39,710 nt of DNA from an uncultured Verrucomicrobiae bacterium (GCA_937976685.1 CALJWR010000363.1:1-39710); one strand, 5' to 3'. Positions 24,010 to 32,804 are shown, counted from the first letter of the stretch. Numbers and translations are program-made. The notes: generated by a model from the sequence alone, not told the origin.

Positions 24010-25038
24010 ATGAAACTTCAGCGGTTTGCCGGCAACCCGATCCTCACCCCGCATCCCGACCACCCTTGGGAGGATCTGGCGGTTTTCAATCCCGCCGCAT
24101 GGATGGACGAAGCCACGGGCGAAATCTGGCTGCTTTACCGGGCGGCGGAGTCCGGTCCGGAGTACAAGTGCTGGTTCGGCCTGGCGCGGAGCCGCGACGG
24201 CTACCACTTCGAGCGGGTGAGCGAGCAACCCACCCTGAGCCCCAGTGGCGAAGGCTTCGACGGCGCCACCATTCAGGATCCGCGCGTCGTCAGGATCGGC
24301 GAGTGGTACTACGTCACGTACGCCTGCCGGCATTATCCATTTGGGCAGTTCTGGGTTCCGGGCGGGCGCGATCGCTACGCGACACCGGCCGAGGCGGCGC
24401 CGGAGTTTCCGCGGTACCTGCGCACCAACGCCACCCTCACGGGCCTCGCGATGACGAAGGATTTCCGCCACTGGATCCGGGCCGGCTGGATCACCGATCC
24501 GCTCCTCGATGACCGCGACGTCATCCTGTTCCCGGAAAAGATCGGCGGGAAATTCTGGCTGATGCACCGGCCGCTCGAGTGGGTGGGGCCTCAGTACGGC
24601 ACCGGGCACGCTTGCGCGTGGATCAAGTGTGCCGACGACCTGATGGGGTTGCCGGCGGCGCCCAGCCGGTTGCTCATCAAGCAACGCTTCCCGTGGGAGA
24701 CCTACAAGCTGGGCATCAACACACCGCCCATCCGCACGCCGCACGGTTGGTTCACGCTCTACCACGCCGTGGGGGCCGATAAGTTCTATCGGCTGGGCGC
24801 GTTGCTCCTGGGCCTCGATGACCCGGCCAAGGTGCTGCATCGGACGCCCGACTGGTTGATGCAGCCCGAAGCCGATTACGAGATCGAGGGCTTCTACCGC
24901 GGCGTGTGCTTTCCCTGTGGAACGGTGGTCAAGGACGGCACCCTGTTCGTCTATTACGGCGGGGCGGACAAATACTGCGCGCTGGCGACGTGCAATTTTG
25001 CGGACCTGCTCGACCACCTGCGAAGCTGTCCGTCGTAA
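24010..25038 (+). CDS. Glycoside hydrolase family 130-like protein (mannosyl phosphorylase/mannosidase type)
   Basis: A 342-residue five-bladed propeller protein resembling GH130. The opening KLQRFAGNPILTPHPDHPWED is typical, followed by FNPAAWMDEATGEIWLLYRA and IQDPRVVRIGEWYYVTYAC, where the Asp of QDPRV corresponds to the family's catalytic acid. Later blocks are DRDVILFPEKIGGKFWLMHRP, NTPPIRTPHGWFTLYHAV and VCFPCGTVVKDGTLFVYYGG. GH130 enzymes split beta-mannosidic bonds with phosphate or water. Which one applies depends on phosphate-binding Arg/Lys/His residues that I cannot place safely. There is no signal peptide, so it works in the cytoplasm on imported oligosaccharides. It stands alone, without transporter genes beside it. 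The ATG at 24010 gives the canonical N-terminus. Confidence 0.85.
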   Translation: MKLQRFAGNPILTPHPDHPWEDLAVFNPAAWMDEATGEIWLLYRAAESGPEYKCWFGLARSRDGYHFERVSEQPTLSPSGEGFDGATIQDPRVVRIGEWYYVTYACRHYPFGQFWVPGGRDRYATPAEAAPEFPRYLRTNATLTGLAMTKDFRHWIRAGWITDPLLDDRDVILFPEKIGGKFWLMHRPLEWVGPQYGTGHACAWIKCADDLMGLPAAPSRLLIKQRFPWETYKLGINTPPIRTPHGWFTLYHAVGADKFYRLGALLLGLDDPAKVLHRTPDWLMQPEADYEIEGFYRGVCFPCGTVVKDGTLFVYYGGADKYCALATCNFADLLDHLRSCPS

Positions 25039-25154
25039 AACGCGGCGGCGAGGTTAGCGGAAGTCCCGTCGCCCCGTTGCGGCCGGACCGCCGAGGGGTT
25101 GCCCGCGCCACCGCCTCGCGACGTGAGCCCCGGCCCCGACCGTTCCCGCTCGCT

Positions 25155-26492
25155 TCAAGTGGCTGGCAGCGGGCCCGGCGCAGCTTCCGCTTTGGGCTGT
25201 CGCCACACGTAGCGGAACATCAACACCCGCAGCGCGGCGGTGAAGGGGATGGCGAGAATCGCCCCGAGAATGCCGCCGAAGAGCGTGGTACCCACCATGA
25301 CCGCGATGATGATGGTCACTGGATGCAGCCCCACGCGGTCGCCCATGATCTTCGGCTGGATCACCAGGCTCTCGGCGGTTTGCACAATCCCAAACACCCC
25401 CAGCGCCAGCAACGGGTGCAGCCAGTCGCCAAACTGGACGATGGCAATCACCACGGCGCTCACGCAGGTGATGATCGCCCCGACGAAGGGAATCACCGTC
25501 AGCACCGTGGCCACCATGCCGATCAGGACGGCGTACGGCAGGCCGATCAGCAGGAAGCCGATGGTGTAGAGGATGCCGTCGCAGATCGCCACCAGCACCT
25601 GGCCCCGAAAGAACGCGATCAGGTAGTCATTGATCGAGGACAGGATGAAAACGAGTTCGTCTTTGAACCCGGACTTCACCACCGGCAGGTAATCGGTCCA
25701 GTGGCTTTGGATGCCCTTCTTCTCCATCAGGAAGTAGAAGAGATAGACCGGCACCAGCGCGAGGCCGGCGATGACCGCGAACCACGACGCCAGCTTGCCC
25801 ACCTGGCCGAAGATCCAGTTTGCCACCGCGGGCAGCACCTTGGCCAGCCAGCCCGATACCGAGCGCAAGGCGTCCTGGCCAAGAAGGAGTTGCCACAAGG
25901 TGGCTGCCTCCGGTGACGCCTGAACGCCGTCCGGGTCAAAGCCGCCGTCGGCCGGCAACAAGGCCGTGACGGCCGCCGCGGACGAAACCGTTTCGCCGGG
26001 CGCGTTCGTGGCGAGGGGAACGACCGCGCCGAGGGGGAGGCCGTTGGTGGCGGGTTGGGGCAGGAAAGGCAGGAAGCGGAGGAGTTCACGCATCGGGCCG
26101 GAAGGTTCGGTCACCCATCGCTCCACCTTGGTCTGCAGCCGGGTGACGTAGGTGGGCACGCGCACCACCAGCTCGCGCGCTTCCACGACCGCGCGCGGGA
26201 CCACGCTACCGAAGAACGCCACCACCAGCCCGAGCGCAAGCGCGAAGACACACAGGATGGCGCGGGTGCGTGTGGCGCCCTTGCGCTCGATGAAGTCCAC
26301 CACCGGGTCCAGGAGATACGCGATCGCGCCCGCGATGGCGATGGGCCACAAGACCGGCGCCAGCACGTTGATGACCAGCCCCAGGAGCCACATCAGCCCC
26401 ACCACGAGGGTCGCGAGGACGGCGAGCGCGATACCGCTGAGGGCGGCCCAAAACAACCGGGCTTGCGCCGGCGTGGGAGCGGGGAAGTTCAT
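25155..26492 (-). CDS. AI-2E family transporter
   Basis: A 445-residue inner-membrane protein of the AI-2E (YdgG/TqsA/PerM) family. Two N-terminal helices (about 12-58) lead into AYLLDPVVDFIERKGATR, a family motif, then a third helix. A long extracytoplasmic region of about 150 residues follows with low-complexity Pro/Ala/Thr sequence, and then a C-terminal bundle of about five helices with VPVYLFYFLMEKK, DGILYTIGFLLIGLPYAVLIG, VIPFVGAIITCVSAVV and GLHPVTIIIAVMVGTTLFGG. Some members export autoinducer-2 and others act as ion or amine antiporters, so the substrate cannot be told from sequence. It begins 27 bases after the stop of proC on the same strand and is probably co-transcribed with it. 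Confidence 0.9.
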   Translation of the reverse strand: MNFPAPTPAQARLFWAALSGIALAVLATLVVGLMWLLGLVINVLAPVLWPIAIAGAIAYLLDPVVDFIERKGATRTRAILCVFALALGLVVAFFGSVVPRAVVEARELVVRVPTYVTRLQTKVERWVTEPSGPMRELLRFLPFLPQPATNGLPLGAVVPLATNAPGETVSSAAAVTALLPADGGFDPDGVQASPEAATLWQLLLGQDALRSVSGWLAKVLPAVANWIFGQVGKLASWFAVIAGLALVPVYLFYFLMEKKGIQSHWTDYLPVVKSGFKDELVFILSSINDYLIAFFRGQVLVAICDGILYTIGFLLIGLPYAVLIGMVATVLTVIPFVGAIITCVSAVVIAIVQFGDWLHPLLALGVFGIVQTAESLVIQPKIMGDRVGLHPVTIIIAVMVGTTLFGGILGAILAIPFTAALRVLMFRYVWRQPKAEAAPGPLPAT

Positions 26493-26519
26493 CGTCGCCT
26501 CGGTGTCGGCACCCGGGAC

Positions 26520-27335
26520 TCAGGCTTGCCCGAGCTTGCGGGCCTTGTCCGCCGACGCGCGGACGGCGTTCATCAAAGCCCCACGCACACCGGCCCGTTC
26601 CAACTCGTGGAGACCTTCAATTGTGGTGCCGCCCGGACTCGTGACCATGTCTTTCAGCGCCCCGGGATGCAGGCCGGTTTCCAGCACCATGCGTCCGGCC
26701 CCCACCAGCGTTTGGGCCGCCAGGCGAAGAGCAGCGTCCCGGGGTAGTCCCGCCGCCACGCCGCCGTCACTCAAGGCCTCGATCATCAGGAAGGCGTAGG
26801 CCGGGCCGCTGCCGCTAAGCCCGGTGACGGCATCCAGCAACGCCTCCTTCACCGGATAGGCCACGCCGATCGCCGAGAAGAGCCGTTGCGCGAGCGCCCC
26901 GTCGGCATCGGTCGCGGCCGCGCCCAAGGTGTAGGCGGCGGCGCATTCGCCCACCAGCGCCGGCGTGTTGGGCATCACCCGGACCAGGCGCACGCCGTCG
27001 CCGGCGGCCTCCTGGAGCCGCGCCAACGGGACCCCGGCGGCGATGGAGATGACAAGATGATGATTGCCGAGAGTGCCTCGAAGGTCGCGCAGGACGCCGA
27101 GGACCTGGTCCGGCTTTACCGCCAGCACCAGTACGGTGGCTTCCCGGATGACGTCGAGATTGGATTCCACCGTCCGCGCGCCCACCTCGCGGGCGAACGC
27201 CTCGCGCGCGGCGGGCGCGGCATCACTGGCCACGACGTGCGCCGGGGCGCAGAGGCCGGCCTTGACCCAGCCCTGGGCCAGGGCGGTGGCCATCTTGCCC
27301 GCGCCGACGAAGCCAATGCTCAACTCGCACGACAT
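26520..27335 (-). CDS. proC: Pyrroline-5-carboxylate reductase
   Basis: A 271-residue ProC, which reduces 1-pyrroline-5-carboxylate to proline with NAD(P)H. The N-terminal motif IGFVGAGKMATALAQG binds the nucleotide. VLAVKPDQV, VRVMPNTPALVGE, VTGLSGSGPAYAF and DMVTSPGGTTIEGL (the family signature near the C-terminus) are all present. Length is normal. The start is the ATG at 27335, five codons ahead of the Rossmann strand. It heads a likely two-gene unit with the AI-2E family transporter. The 256 bases upstream, up to the thioesterase gene, hold no recognisable gene. Confidence 0.96.
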   Translation of the reverse strand: MSCELSIGFVGAGKMATALAQGWVKAGLCAPAHVVASDAAPAAREAFAREVGARTVESNLDVIREATVLVLAVKPDQVLGVLRDLRGTLGNHHLVISIAAGVPLARLQEAAGDGVRLVRVMPNTPALVGECAAAYTLGAAATDADGALAQRLFSAIGVAYPVKEALLDAVTGLSGSGPAYAFLMIEALSDGGVAAGLPRDAALRLAAQTLVGAGRMVLETGLHPGALKDMVTSPGGTTIEGLHELERAGVRGALMNAVRASADKARKLGQA

Positions 27336-27591
27336 GGCCGCGTTCTAGCAGGCGCTCCCAGGTGGCGAAAGGGCAAAGCGGCGGCGCAGGCGATGCAGCC
27401 GTGGTGATCCATTGGTCCCTCCCGGCGACGGCTCACCGCGAACCACTGCGGGGCGTTCCAGCGGACCGATTCAGGGGGAGATGACCGGGACGTACCAGCC
27501 GGCGGTGGTCGCCGGGCGGCAGTCCGAAGCCAAGGCCCTTGGCGCCCAATTAAGAGTTCGGACAGAAAAATCCGGCGGCGGGTTCCGCCGT

Positions 27592-28050
27592 TCATACCGC
27601 ATACCGGCGGGCGATGTCTTCGGGGATCGGCACGGCGTGGCCGGTGCGCGCGGAGACGAGCGTGTAGTGAAACCATCCGTCGCAGGCCAGCTTCCGCTTG
27701 TCGCGCTTGATGATCTCGAAGTCCACCCGCACCCCGTCGGCATACAGCTCCTGAATCCACGTCCGAACGATGAACCACTCACCCAGCAGCAGGGGCCGCT
27801 TGTAGTCGAGATGCGCCGTCCGGACGAACCACGCCAGCCCGCGTTCGGCGAACTTTGCCATGCCCATCCCGTAGCAGCGCTCCATCTGATCGAACCGCGC
27901 CGCGAGCACGTAGTCGCCATACCGGCTGCTGTGGACATGGGCATACATGTCCAAATCGTCCGGTCGGACTTGCATCTCCGATTCGAACTGGGTCCGCCCC
28001 AGGATGATCCCGGGAAATCCCGACGCGGACGAGGGAGCCATCGCATTCAT
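27592..28050 (-). CDS. Hotdog-fold acyl-CoA thioesterase (4HBT family)
   Basis: A 152-residue single hotdog domain. The active-site helix region EMQVRPDDLDMYAHVHSSRYGDYVLAARF follows the 4-hydroxybenzoyl-CoA thioesterase pattern, with Asp34 in DMYAHV at the catalytic aspartate position. The later FVRTAHLDYKRPLLLGEWFIVRTWI and KLACDGWFHYTLVSARTGHAVPIP are typical. It probably hydrolyses an acyl-CoA in the cytoplasm; the substrate is unknown. Two ATGs, at 28050 and 28041, are possible, and the first is used. It is divergent from hprK across 168 bases. No genes of fatty-acid or aromatic metabolism adjoin it. Confidence 0.88.
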   Translation of the reverse strand: MNAMAPSSASGFPGIILGRTQFESEMQVRPDDLDMYAHVHSSRYGDYVLAARFDQMERCYGMGMAKFAERGLAWFVRTAHLDYKRPLLLGEWFIVRTWIQELYADGVRVDFEIIKRDKRKLACDGWFHYTLVSARTGHAVPIPEDIARRYAV

Positions 28051-28218
28051 CGCGTGATCGCTGAAACGCCAGGTGGTGGCACCGCCGAAGCAGACTCAAC
28101 GAGTCGGCGCTCGTCGAGCGATTTCCAGCGGTCGGCGGGGCAACGCAATTCTCCCTTGCCGGGCAGGCCGGACTCGCCACGCTGCCGGCGGTCCAAGCAA
28201 CGCAACCGCCGTCCGCCC

Positions 28219-29196
28219 ATGAGCAACACCACCCCAGCGCCCAGCGCCCCCGCCCCGATAACCGTCTCCCGATTGGTCCAGGCCGGTGCCGGTCTGGAGC
28301 TGCGGGTTGTCTGCGGAAACGCGGGTCTGGAGCGCCCGATCACCGAAGCGGCCGTGAACCGACCGGGGCTCGCGCTGACGGGCTTTTTCGAGTATTTCGC
28401 CGAACACCGGGTTCAGGTGATTGGCGGCGCCGAGCGTACCTACCTTGACTCACTGCCCCCAGAAGAACGGGTGCCGCGTTTCGCCCGGCTGCTCGATCGG
28501 CCGGTGCCTTGTGTGGTCTTCTGCCGCGCTTACGAACCGGAACCGGGTTTTGTCCTGGCCGCCGAGCGGGCAGGGATTCCGCTGCTGACCTCCAGTCTGG
28601 AGACGATGAGCTTCATCAATCGCGCCACCATCCTGCTGGATACCCTGGCGGCCCCGGCCACCCAGGTGCTTGGCAGCATGGTGGACATCCTCGGCATCGG
28701 GGTGATCATCCGCGGCCGCCCCGGCATTGGCAAAAGTGAGTGCGTCCTGGCACTGATCGAGCGCGGGTACAGCCTGGTGGCGGACGACGTCACCGCGCTG
28801 CGTGTCCATCAGGACCGCGAGCTGATCGGCACCAGTCCGCCCACCACCCGGGATTTCATGGAGGTTCGCGGGATCGGCATCATCAACGTCCCCGCTATGT
28901 TCGGAGTCCGCTGCATCCGCACCGAGAAACGTCTGGATCTGGTGGTGGACCTTGAAGACTGGAACAAGCTGGAGGAAGTCGAACGCGTGGGACGCGAAGA
29001 GAAGGTCATCGAACTGCTCGGCGTCCGCGTGCCCCACATGGTGCTGCCCGTGCATCCCGGTCGCGATATCGCCCGCCTCGTCGAGGTGGCCGCCTTCCAC
29101 GTGAAACTACGCATCCAAGGCATCAACCCCGTGGATCAACTGGAGGAACGCATGTTCGAGCGCATGCGGGACACGGGTGGCAAAGCAGGCGGATGA
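28219..29196 (+). CDS. hprK: HPr kinase/phosphorylase
   Basis: A 325-residue HprK, which phosphorylates a seryl residue of HPr and reverses it by phosphorolysis. The N-terminal domain (about 1-130) is of the standard type (SFINRATILLDTLAAP at its end). The C-terminal kinase holds the P-loop GRPGIGKSE (166-174), LVADDV with Asp189 and Asp190, and the family signature FMEVRGIGIINVPAMFG. The conserved histidine of the VHG motif just before the P-loop domain is replaced by Leu151 (VLGSMVDILGIGV). In bacteria lacking sugar PTS components HprK is thought to act in carbon or global regulation, and no ptsH or ptsI is in the window. The ATG at 28219 is used. It is followed after four bases by the YkgJ-type gene, so they form an operon. 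Confidence 0.92.
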   Translation: MSNTTPAPSAPAPITVSRLVQAGAGLELRVVCGNAGLERPITEAAVNRPGLALTGFFEYFAEHRVQVIGGAERTYLDSLPPEERVPRFARLLDRPVPCVVFCRAYEPEPGFVLAAERAGIPLLTSSLETMSFINRATILLDTLAAPATQVLGSMVDILGIGVIIRGRPGIGKSECVLALIERGYSLVADDVTALRVHQDRELIGTSPPTTRDFMEVRGIGIINVPAMFGVRCIRTEKRLDLVVDLEDWNKLEEVERVGREEKVIELLGVRVPHMVLPVHPGRDIARLVEVAAFHVKLRIQGINPVDQLEERMFERMRDTGGKAGG

Positions 29197-29200
29197 ACTC

Positions 29201-29785
29201 ATGCGACGCCCGGCCGACCTCGCGCGGCGGTCGCGACTCTGTTTGAGCTGCGGCCTGTGCTGCAACGGCGTGCTCTTCGCGGAGGTCTGCCTGGTGCGGG
29301 GCGACGATCCGGCAGCACTAAGAGCAGCGGGCTTGCCGATTGAGCCCCGCCGTCCGCCGTCCACAAATGCCGACCCGGCATCCAGCGAACCGCCCGCCCA
29401 ACTTCTGCCCTGGCGCTTGCGGCAACCCTGCGCCGCGCTCGCGCCCGACCGGACCTGCGTCGTGTACGCGGGCCGCCCGGCCCGCTGCCGCGCCTTCAAG
29501 TGCGCCCTGTTTCAGCAGGTTCAAGCCGACGCAGCCCGGTTTGCCAGTGCCCGCCGCCGCATCACGGCGACGCAACGACTGGTGAGCCGGGTCAACCGCC
29601 TGCTGGTCCGGCTCGGCGAGTCCGATGTCCGGAAGGCTCTGTTTGCCCGGATTCGCGCCACGCGCGGCCGTTTCGAACGTCAGACCGTGGAACCCGAAAC
29701 CGCGGCGGTGTACGCGGACCTGACTCCTGCCGCTCATCAACTGCGGCTGGCTTTGGACCGCGATTTTTGCGCGCGACCCGAATGA
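29201..29785 (+). CDS. YkgJ-family Cys-cluster protein
   Basis: A 194-residue protein with a Cys-rich metal-binding arrangement: CLSCGLCCNG near the start (Cys14, 17, 20, 21), then PCAAL, then CVVYAGRPARCRAFKC near residues 86-101. This spacing matches the YkgJ-type zinc/iron-chelating cluster family. The C-terminal half is helical and Arg-rich, without known motif. The family's role is unsettled, with an iron or zinc site suspected. The start at ATG 29201 has AGGCGGA eight bases upstream; a GTG at 29177 would overlap hprK. The four-base spacing to hprK indicates co-transcription. The next gene, a DUF2007 protein, follows after 70 bases. Confidence 0.82.
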   Translation: MRRPADLARRSRLCLSCGLCCNGVLFAEVCLVRGDDPAALRAAGLPIEPRRPPSTNADPASSEPPAQLLPWRLRQPCAALAPDRTCVVYAGRPARCRAFKCALFQQVQADAARFASARRRITATQRLVSRVNRLLVRLGESDVRKALFARIRATRGRFERQTVEPETAAVYADLTPAAHQLRLALDRDFCARPE

Positions 29786-29855
29786 CGGCCGCCCGCCTTT
29801 GTGAGCGCGACGAAACACTGGTTGAATCACCCGCCGTTTGCGCCAACCTTCCGCC

Positions 29856-30335
29856 ATGAAGCTCGTCACCGTTTCCCGTGTGTTCAGCCCCGCCGAAGCG
29901 CAACTGCTGCGGTCGCGACTCGAAGCCGCCGGCATCCCGGCCGTGGTCACCCACGAGACCGCCGCGATCATGATTGATGGCTACTCAATGGCGGCCGGGG
30001 GCGTGCTGGTGCAGGTGGCCGACAATCGGGTGGAGGAGGCGCGGGAACTCCTGGGCCTCCCTCCCCTGCCGCCGGTCGCGCCGGAACTTGGACCTCCCGC
30101 GGCGCCACCCTCGCCGCCGTTGGTGACCGTGTTTCACACGTTCGTGCCCGCCGAGGCGGAGGTCGTTCGTTCGCGGCTGACCGCCGCCGGCATCGAAGCC
30201 GTTGTCACGCAGGAGACCGCGCCCTTGGCGAGTCTGCTCGCGACTGGCGGGGTCCTCGTGCAGGTGGCTGAAGACGAGGCGGACGCAGCACGGGCATTGA
30301 TCAATCCCGGGGAACCCGATGAGCCGAAAGCTTGA
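29856..30335 (+). CDS. Tandem DUF2007 domain protein
   Basis: A 159-residue protein made of two copies of the short DUF2007 domain (putative signal-transducing type). Copy one is at about 1-67 (VTVSRVFSPAEAQLLRSRLE, AAGIPAVVTHET, GGVLVQVADNRVEEARELL). Copy two is at about 89-152 (VTVFHTFVPAEAEVVRSRLT, AAGIEAVVTQET, GGVLVQVAEDEADAARALI). A Pro-rich linker (residues about 68-88, LPPLPPVAPELGPP in part) joins them. The copies are clearly homologous by eye. Function is unknown; single-copy relatives lie beside many gene types. Its end overlaps the start of the downstream FAD oxidase gene by 17 bases, so translation is likely coupled. Confidence 0.82.
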   Translation: MKLVTVSRVFSPAEAQLLRSRLEAAGIPAVVTHETAAIMIDGYSMAAGGVLVQVADNRVEEARELLGLPPLPPVAPELGPPAAPPSPPLVTVFHTFVPAEAEVVRSRLTAAGIEAVVTQETAPLASLLATGGVLVQVAEDEADAARALINPGEPDEPKA

Positions 30336-31698
30336 CGCCCTGCTGCGCCGCCTCGCCCGCCACCTGGCGCCCGACGAACTGAGCTTCGAACCGGCCGTGA
30401 TCGCCGCCCACGCGGGCGACAAATGGTTCGCGAGTTCCCCGCCCGACGCGGTGGCCCTGCCACGCGAAGCGGAATCGGTTGCCAAAGTCCTCCGCTTTGC
30501 CCACGAGCACCGCATTCCCGTCACGCCCCGGGGTGCCGGCCACGGGTATGTCGGCGGCTGTGTCCCGGTCAAAGGCGGTCTCGTGCTGTCGTTGGTGCGG
30601 ATGAAGCGCATCAAGGAAGTCCACCCGGGCGACTTTGTGGCCGTGGTGGAGCCCGGAGTCGTGACCAGCAAGCTGCAGGCGGCAGTGGAGCGGCGCGGTC
30701 TGTTTTACCCTCCCGACCCAGCCAGCCGCGGCGATTCCACCATCGGGGGCAACATCGTGACGAACGCGGGTGGGCCGCGCTGCCTCAAGTACGGCGTCAC
30801 CCGCGACTACGTCCTGGGCGTCGAGGTGGCGCTGGCCGGTGGCTCATTGGTCCGGCTGGGCAGCCGGACCCACAAGAACAAGACGGGTTTCGATCTCGCG
30901 CGGCTGTTTGTGGGGAGCGAGGGACTGTTGGGCGTGGTCACGGAGGCGACCCTGAAGCTGCTCCCCCTGCCCCCGTTTCGCGCCGCGCTGGCGGCCGGGT
31001 TTTTGTCGGCGCGCGATGCCGCGCGGGCGATTCGCGCGATCTTCGCCGCCGGCTTCCTGCCCTGCGCCTTGGAGGTGGCCGACGCCTTCACGCTGGCCGC
31101 CGCCCAGAAGCGAACCGGCAGCCGCCGCCTGGCCGGTTGCGAGGCTCATCTGATCACCGAACTCGACGGTCAGGAGCGGTCCGTCCGGGGCGAATTGCGG
31201 ACGGTCGAACAGGTCATCCGACAGCACGCGCCGCGGTTCGTCGAGCGGGCGTTCGGCGCGGCCGAATGCGAGGCGATCTGGCAACTGCGCCGGGAGTTTT
31301 CCTACGCGCTGCGCGACACGGGCCTGACCAAACTGAACGAGGACATCGCCGTGCCGCGCAGCCGGCTGGAGGATTTGTTTGCGTTCGCAGCCCGGTTGCA
31401 GCGGCGGCACGGCCTGCCGGTGGCCTGCTTCGGCCATGCTGGCGACGGCAACATCCACGTGAACGTGATGGTGGATTTCGATCAGCCCGGCGCCCGCGAG
31501 CGCAGCGAGGCGGCGCTGGACGAACTGTTCGCGCAGGTGCTGGCCTGGGGCGGCGTTGTCACGGGCGAACACGGCATCGGCCTGGCGAAGAAACGCTGGT
31601 GGCCACAGGCGGTCGCCGCGGAGGCCCGTGGGCTGCACCGGCGAATCAAGCGTGCGCTCGACCCCCGGGGGATCCTGAATCCCGGGAAGTTCGTTTGA
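30319..31698 (+). CDS. FAD-binding oxidase, GlcD / D-lactate dehydrogenase-like
   Basis: A 459-residue FAD-linked oxidase of the vanillyl-alcohol oxidase fold, GlcD branch. The FAD-binding domain includes PVTPRGAGHGYVGGCVPVKGG (about 64-84), YPPDPASRGDSTIGGNIVTNAGG and RDYVLGVEVALAGG. The C-terminal substrate domain includes ACFGHAGDGNIHVNVMVD and VVTGEHGIGLAKKRWW, and it ends in LDPRGILNPGKFV. Members oxidise glycolate, D-lactate or other 2-hydroxyacids, passing electrons to the chain. With ldhA elsewhere in this window a D-lactate role is plausible but unproven, and no GlcE or GlcF partner adjoins it. The ATG at 30319 lies inside the end of the DUF2007 gene. Confidence 0.92.
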   Translation: MSRKLDALLRRLARHLAPDELSFEPAVIAAHAGDKWFASSPPDAVALPREAESVAKVLRFAHEHRIPVTPRGAGHGYVGGCVPVKGGLVLSLVRMKRIKEVHPGDFVAVVEPGVVTSKLQAAVERRGLFYPPDPASRGDSTIGGNIVTNAGGPRCLKYGVTRDYVLGVEVALAGGSLVRLGSRTHKNKTGFDLARLFVGSEGLLGVVTEATLKLLPLPPFRAALAAGFLSARDAARAIRAIFAAGFLPCALEVADAFTLAAAQKRTGSRRLAGCEAHLITELDGQERSVRGELRTVEQVIRQHAPRFVERAFGAAECEAIWQLRREFSYALRDTGLTKLNEDIAVPRSRLEDLFAFAARLQRRHGLPVACFGHAGDGNIHVNVMVDFDQPGARERSEAALDELFAQVLAWGGVVTGEHGIGLAKKRWWPQAVAAEARGLHRRIKRALDPRGILNPGKFV

Positions 31699-31776
31699 TC
31701 CGGGCGGCTCGCGGAGGCCGGGCGGCGGAGGCTACAGAACCGAGACTGTCGGGTGGACCAGCAGTCCGGCGTGGCG

Positions 31777-32631
31777 TTATTCGATCGGCAACGGACTGCT
31801 GGAGCGCTCCTGGAGCCAGGCCACGTCCGGATTGTCCGGCGAGTGGACACCCAACTGGATGATCTGATTGGCGTGGAGTTGCGGCATGGTGCGACGGTCG
31901 CGCCAGCGTTTGGTCTCGCCATGGCCGTCCGCAAACATGATCCCGGCCGCGCCGCCGTGGTAGGCCGCCGGGTAGTCGACGATCTTTGACGCGCTCCGGC
32001 GATCCTTCAGATTGGTCTGAAACAGCCCGTCGTTGATGCTGTCCTCCCGCTCATCAATGAACACCCACGCCTTCTCAACGGGCGGATCCACAATGTCGGT
32101 CAGGCGCCGGAAGATCCGGTACCGATCCTGCCCGATGTCGCCGGAGCCTACGTAGTTCATCCAGCAATTCATCGAAATGCTGCGCACCCGCGGGTAATCC
32201 CGCCCGCTGATACGCACGGTGCTGCGGTCCGCCGGACAGCGGTACGGCGCTGCGGAGCGGAGGTACGGGCCAATCTGCGAAAACTCCCGGTCCGTCAGGT
32301 ACACGGTGTTGGTGTTGTCCGAACTGCCATTCATGGCCAGCCAGCCCGAGACCCAGCGGTCCGATCCCGGGAAGGAGCCCCCGGCCACCCCGGGGAGGAC
32401 GTCGCCATTATCTTGCGCGTACATCGTCCACGCCAGATGCACGTGCTTCAGGTTGTTGAGGCACACCACGCTCTGGACACGACGTTTCGACGCGCTCAAC
32501 GCGGGGAGCAGGAGGCTGAACAGGATCGCCACGACCGCGACCACCAACAGGAGTTCGAGCAGCGTGAACCCTCCCCGCGTCCGGCCAGCCGGCCCGACGT
32601 GCCCGAAAGAGTTTTTCGCGGTCCCGATCAT
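31777..32631 (-). CDS. Prepilin-type protein, paralogue of the 15238-16095 protein
   Basis: A 284-residue prepilin-type protein. The leader ends at Gly21 before FTLLE (F22 to E26), then the helix LLLVVAVVAILFSLLLPAL. The C-terminal domain is clearly homologous to that of the protein at 15238-16095: NGSSDNTNTVYLTDRE, YRCPADRS, RVRSISMNCWMN, FIDEREDSINDGLF, FADGHGETKRW and DVAWLQERS align with counterparts there. It is expected to be processed by prepilin peptidase and exposed outside the cytoplasmic membrane. The ATG at 32631 gives a normal leader; a longer upstream frame exists without need. It is divergent from nrfHA, with 263 bases between the two starts. Function is unknown. Confidence 0.88.
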   Translation of the reverse strand: MIGTAKNSFGHVGPAGRTRGGFTLLELLLVVAVVAILFSLLLPALSASKRRVQSVVCLNNLKHVHLAWTMYAQDNGDVLPGVAGGSFPGSDRWVSGWLAMNGSSDNTNTVYLTDREFSQIGPYLRSAAPYRCPADRSTVRISGRDYPRVRSISMNCWMNYVGSGDIGQDRYRIFRRLTDIVDPPVEKAWVFIDEREDSINDGLFQTNLKDRRSASKIVDYPAAYHGGAAGIMFADGHGETKRWRDRRTMPQLHANQIIQLGVHSPDNPDVAWLQERSSSPLPIE

Positions 32632-32804
32632 GTTCGGTTCTGGGTTCCGCCAAAGGAAACTAGGACTCCCGCCCATTCATGCAAGACGGATTTCAGCGCG
32701 GTCGCCCGTCTCAGATCGCCTGAAGAGGCTGCGTTCGGCAAGGGGACGACCGGCTGGTGATTCGTGCTCGCCGAAGCACGCGTCGCGGTCCCGGCGTGCG
32801 CTGT

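Noticed and set aside
30423-31862. A 479-residue plus-strand frame overlapping the FAD oxidase
   Set aside because: It is in a different frame of the same strand, Arg/Gly-rich, and the oxidase frame has all family motifs.
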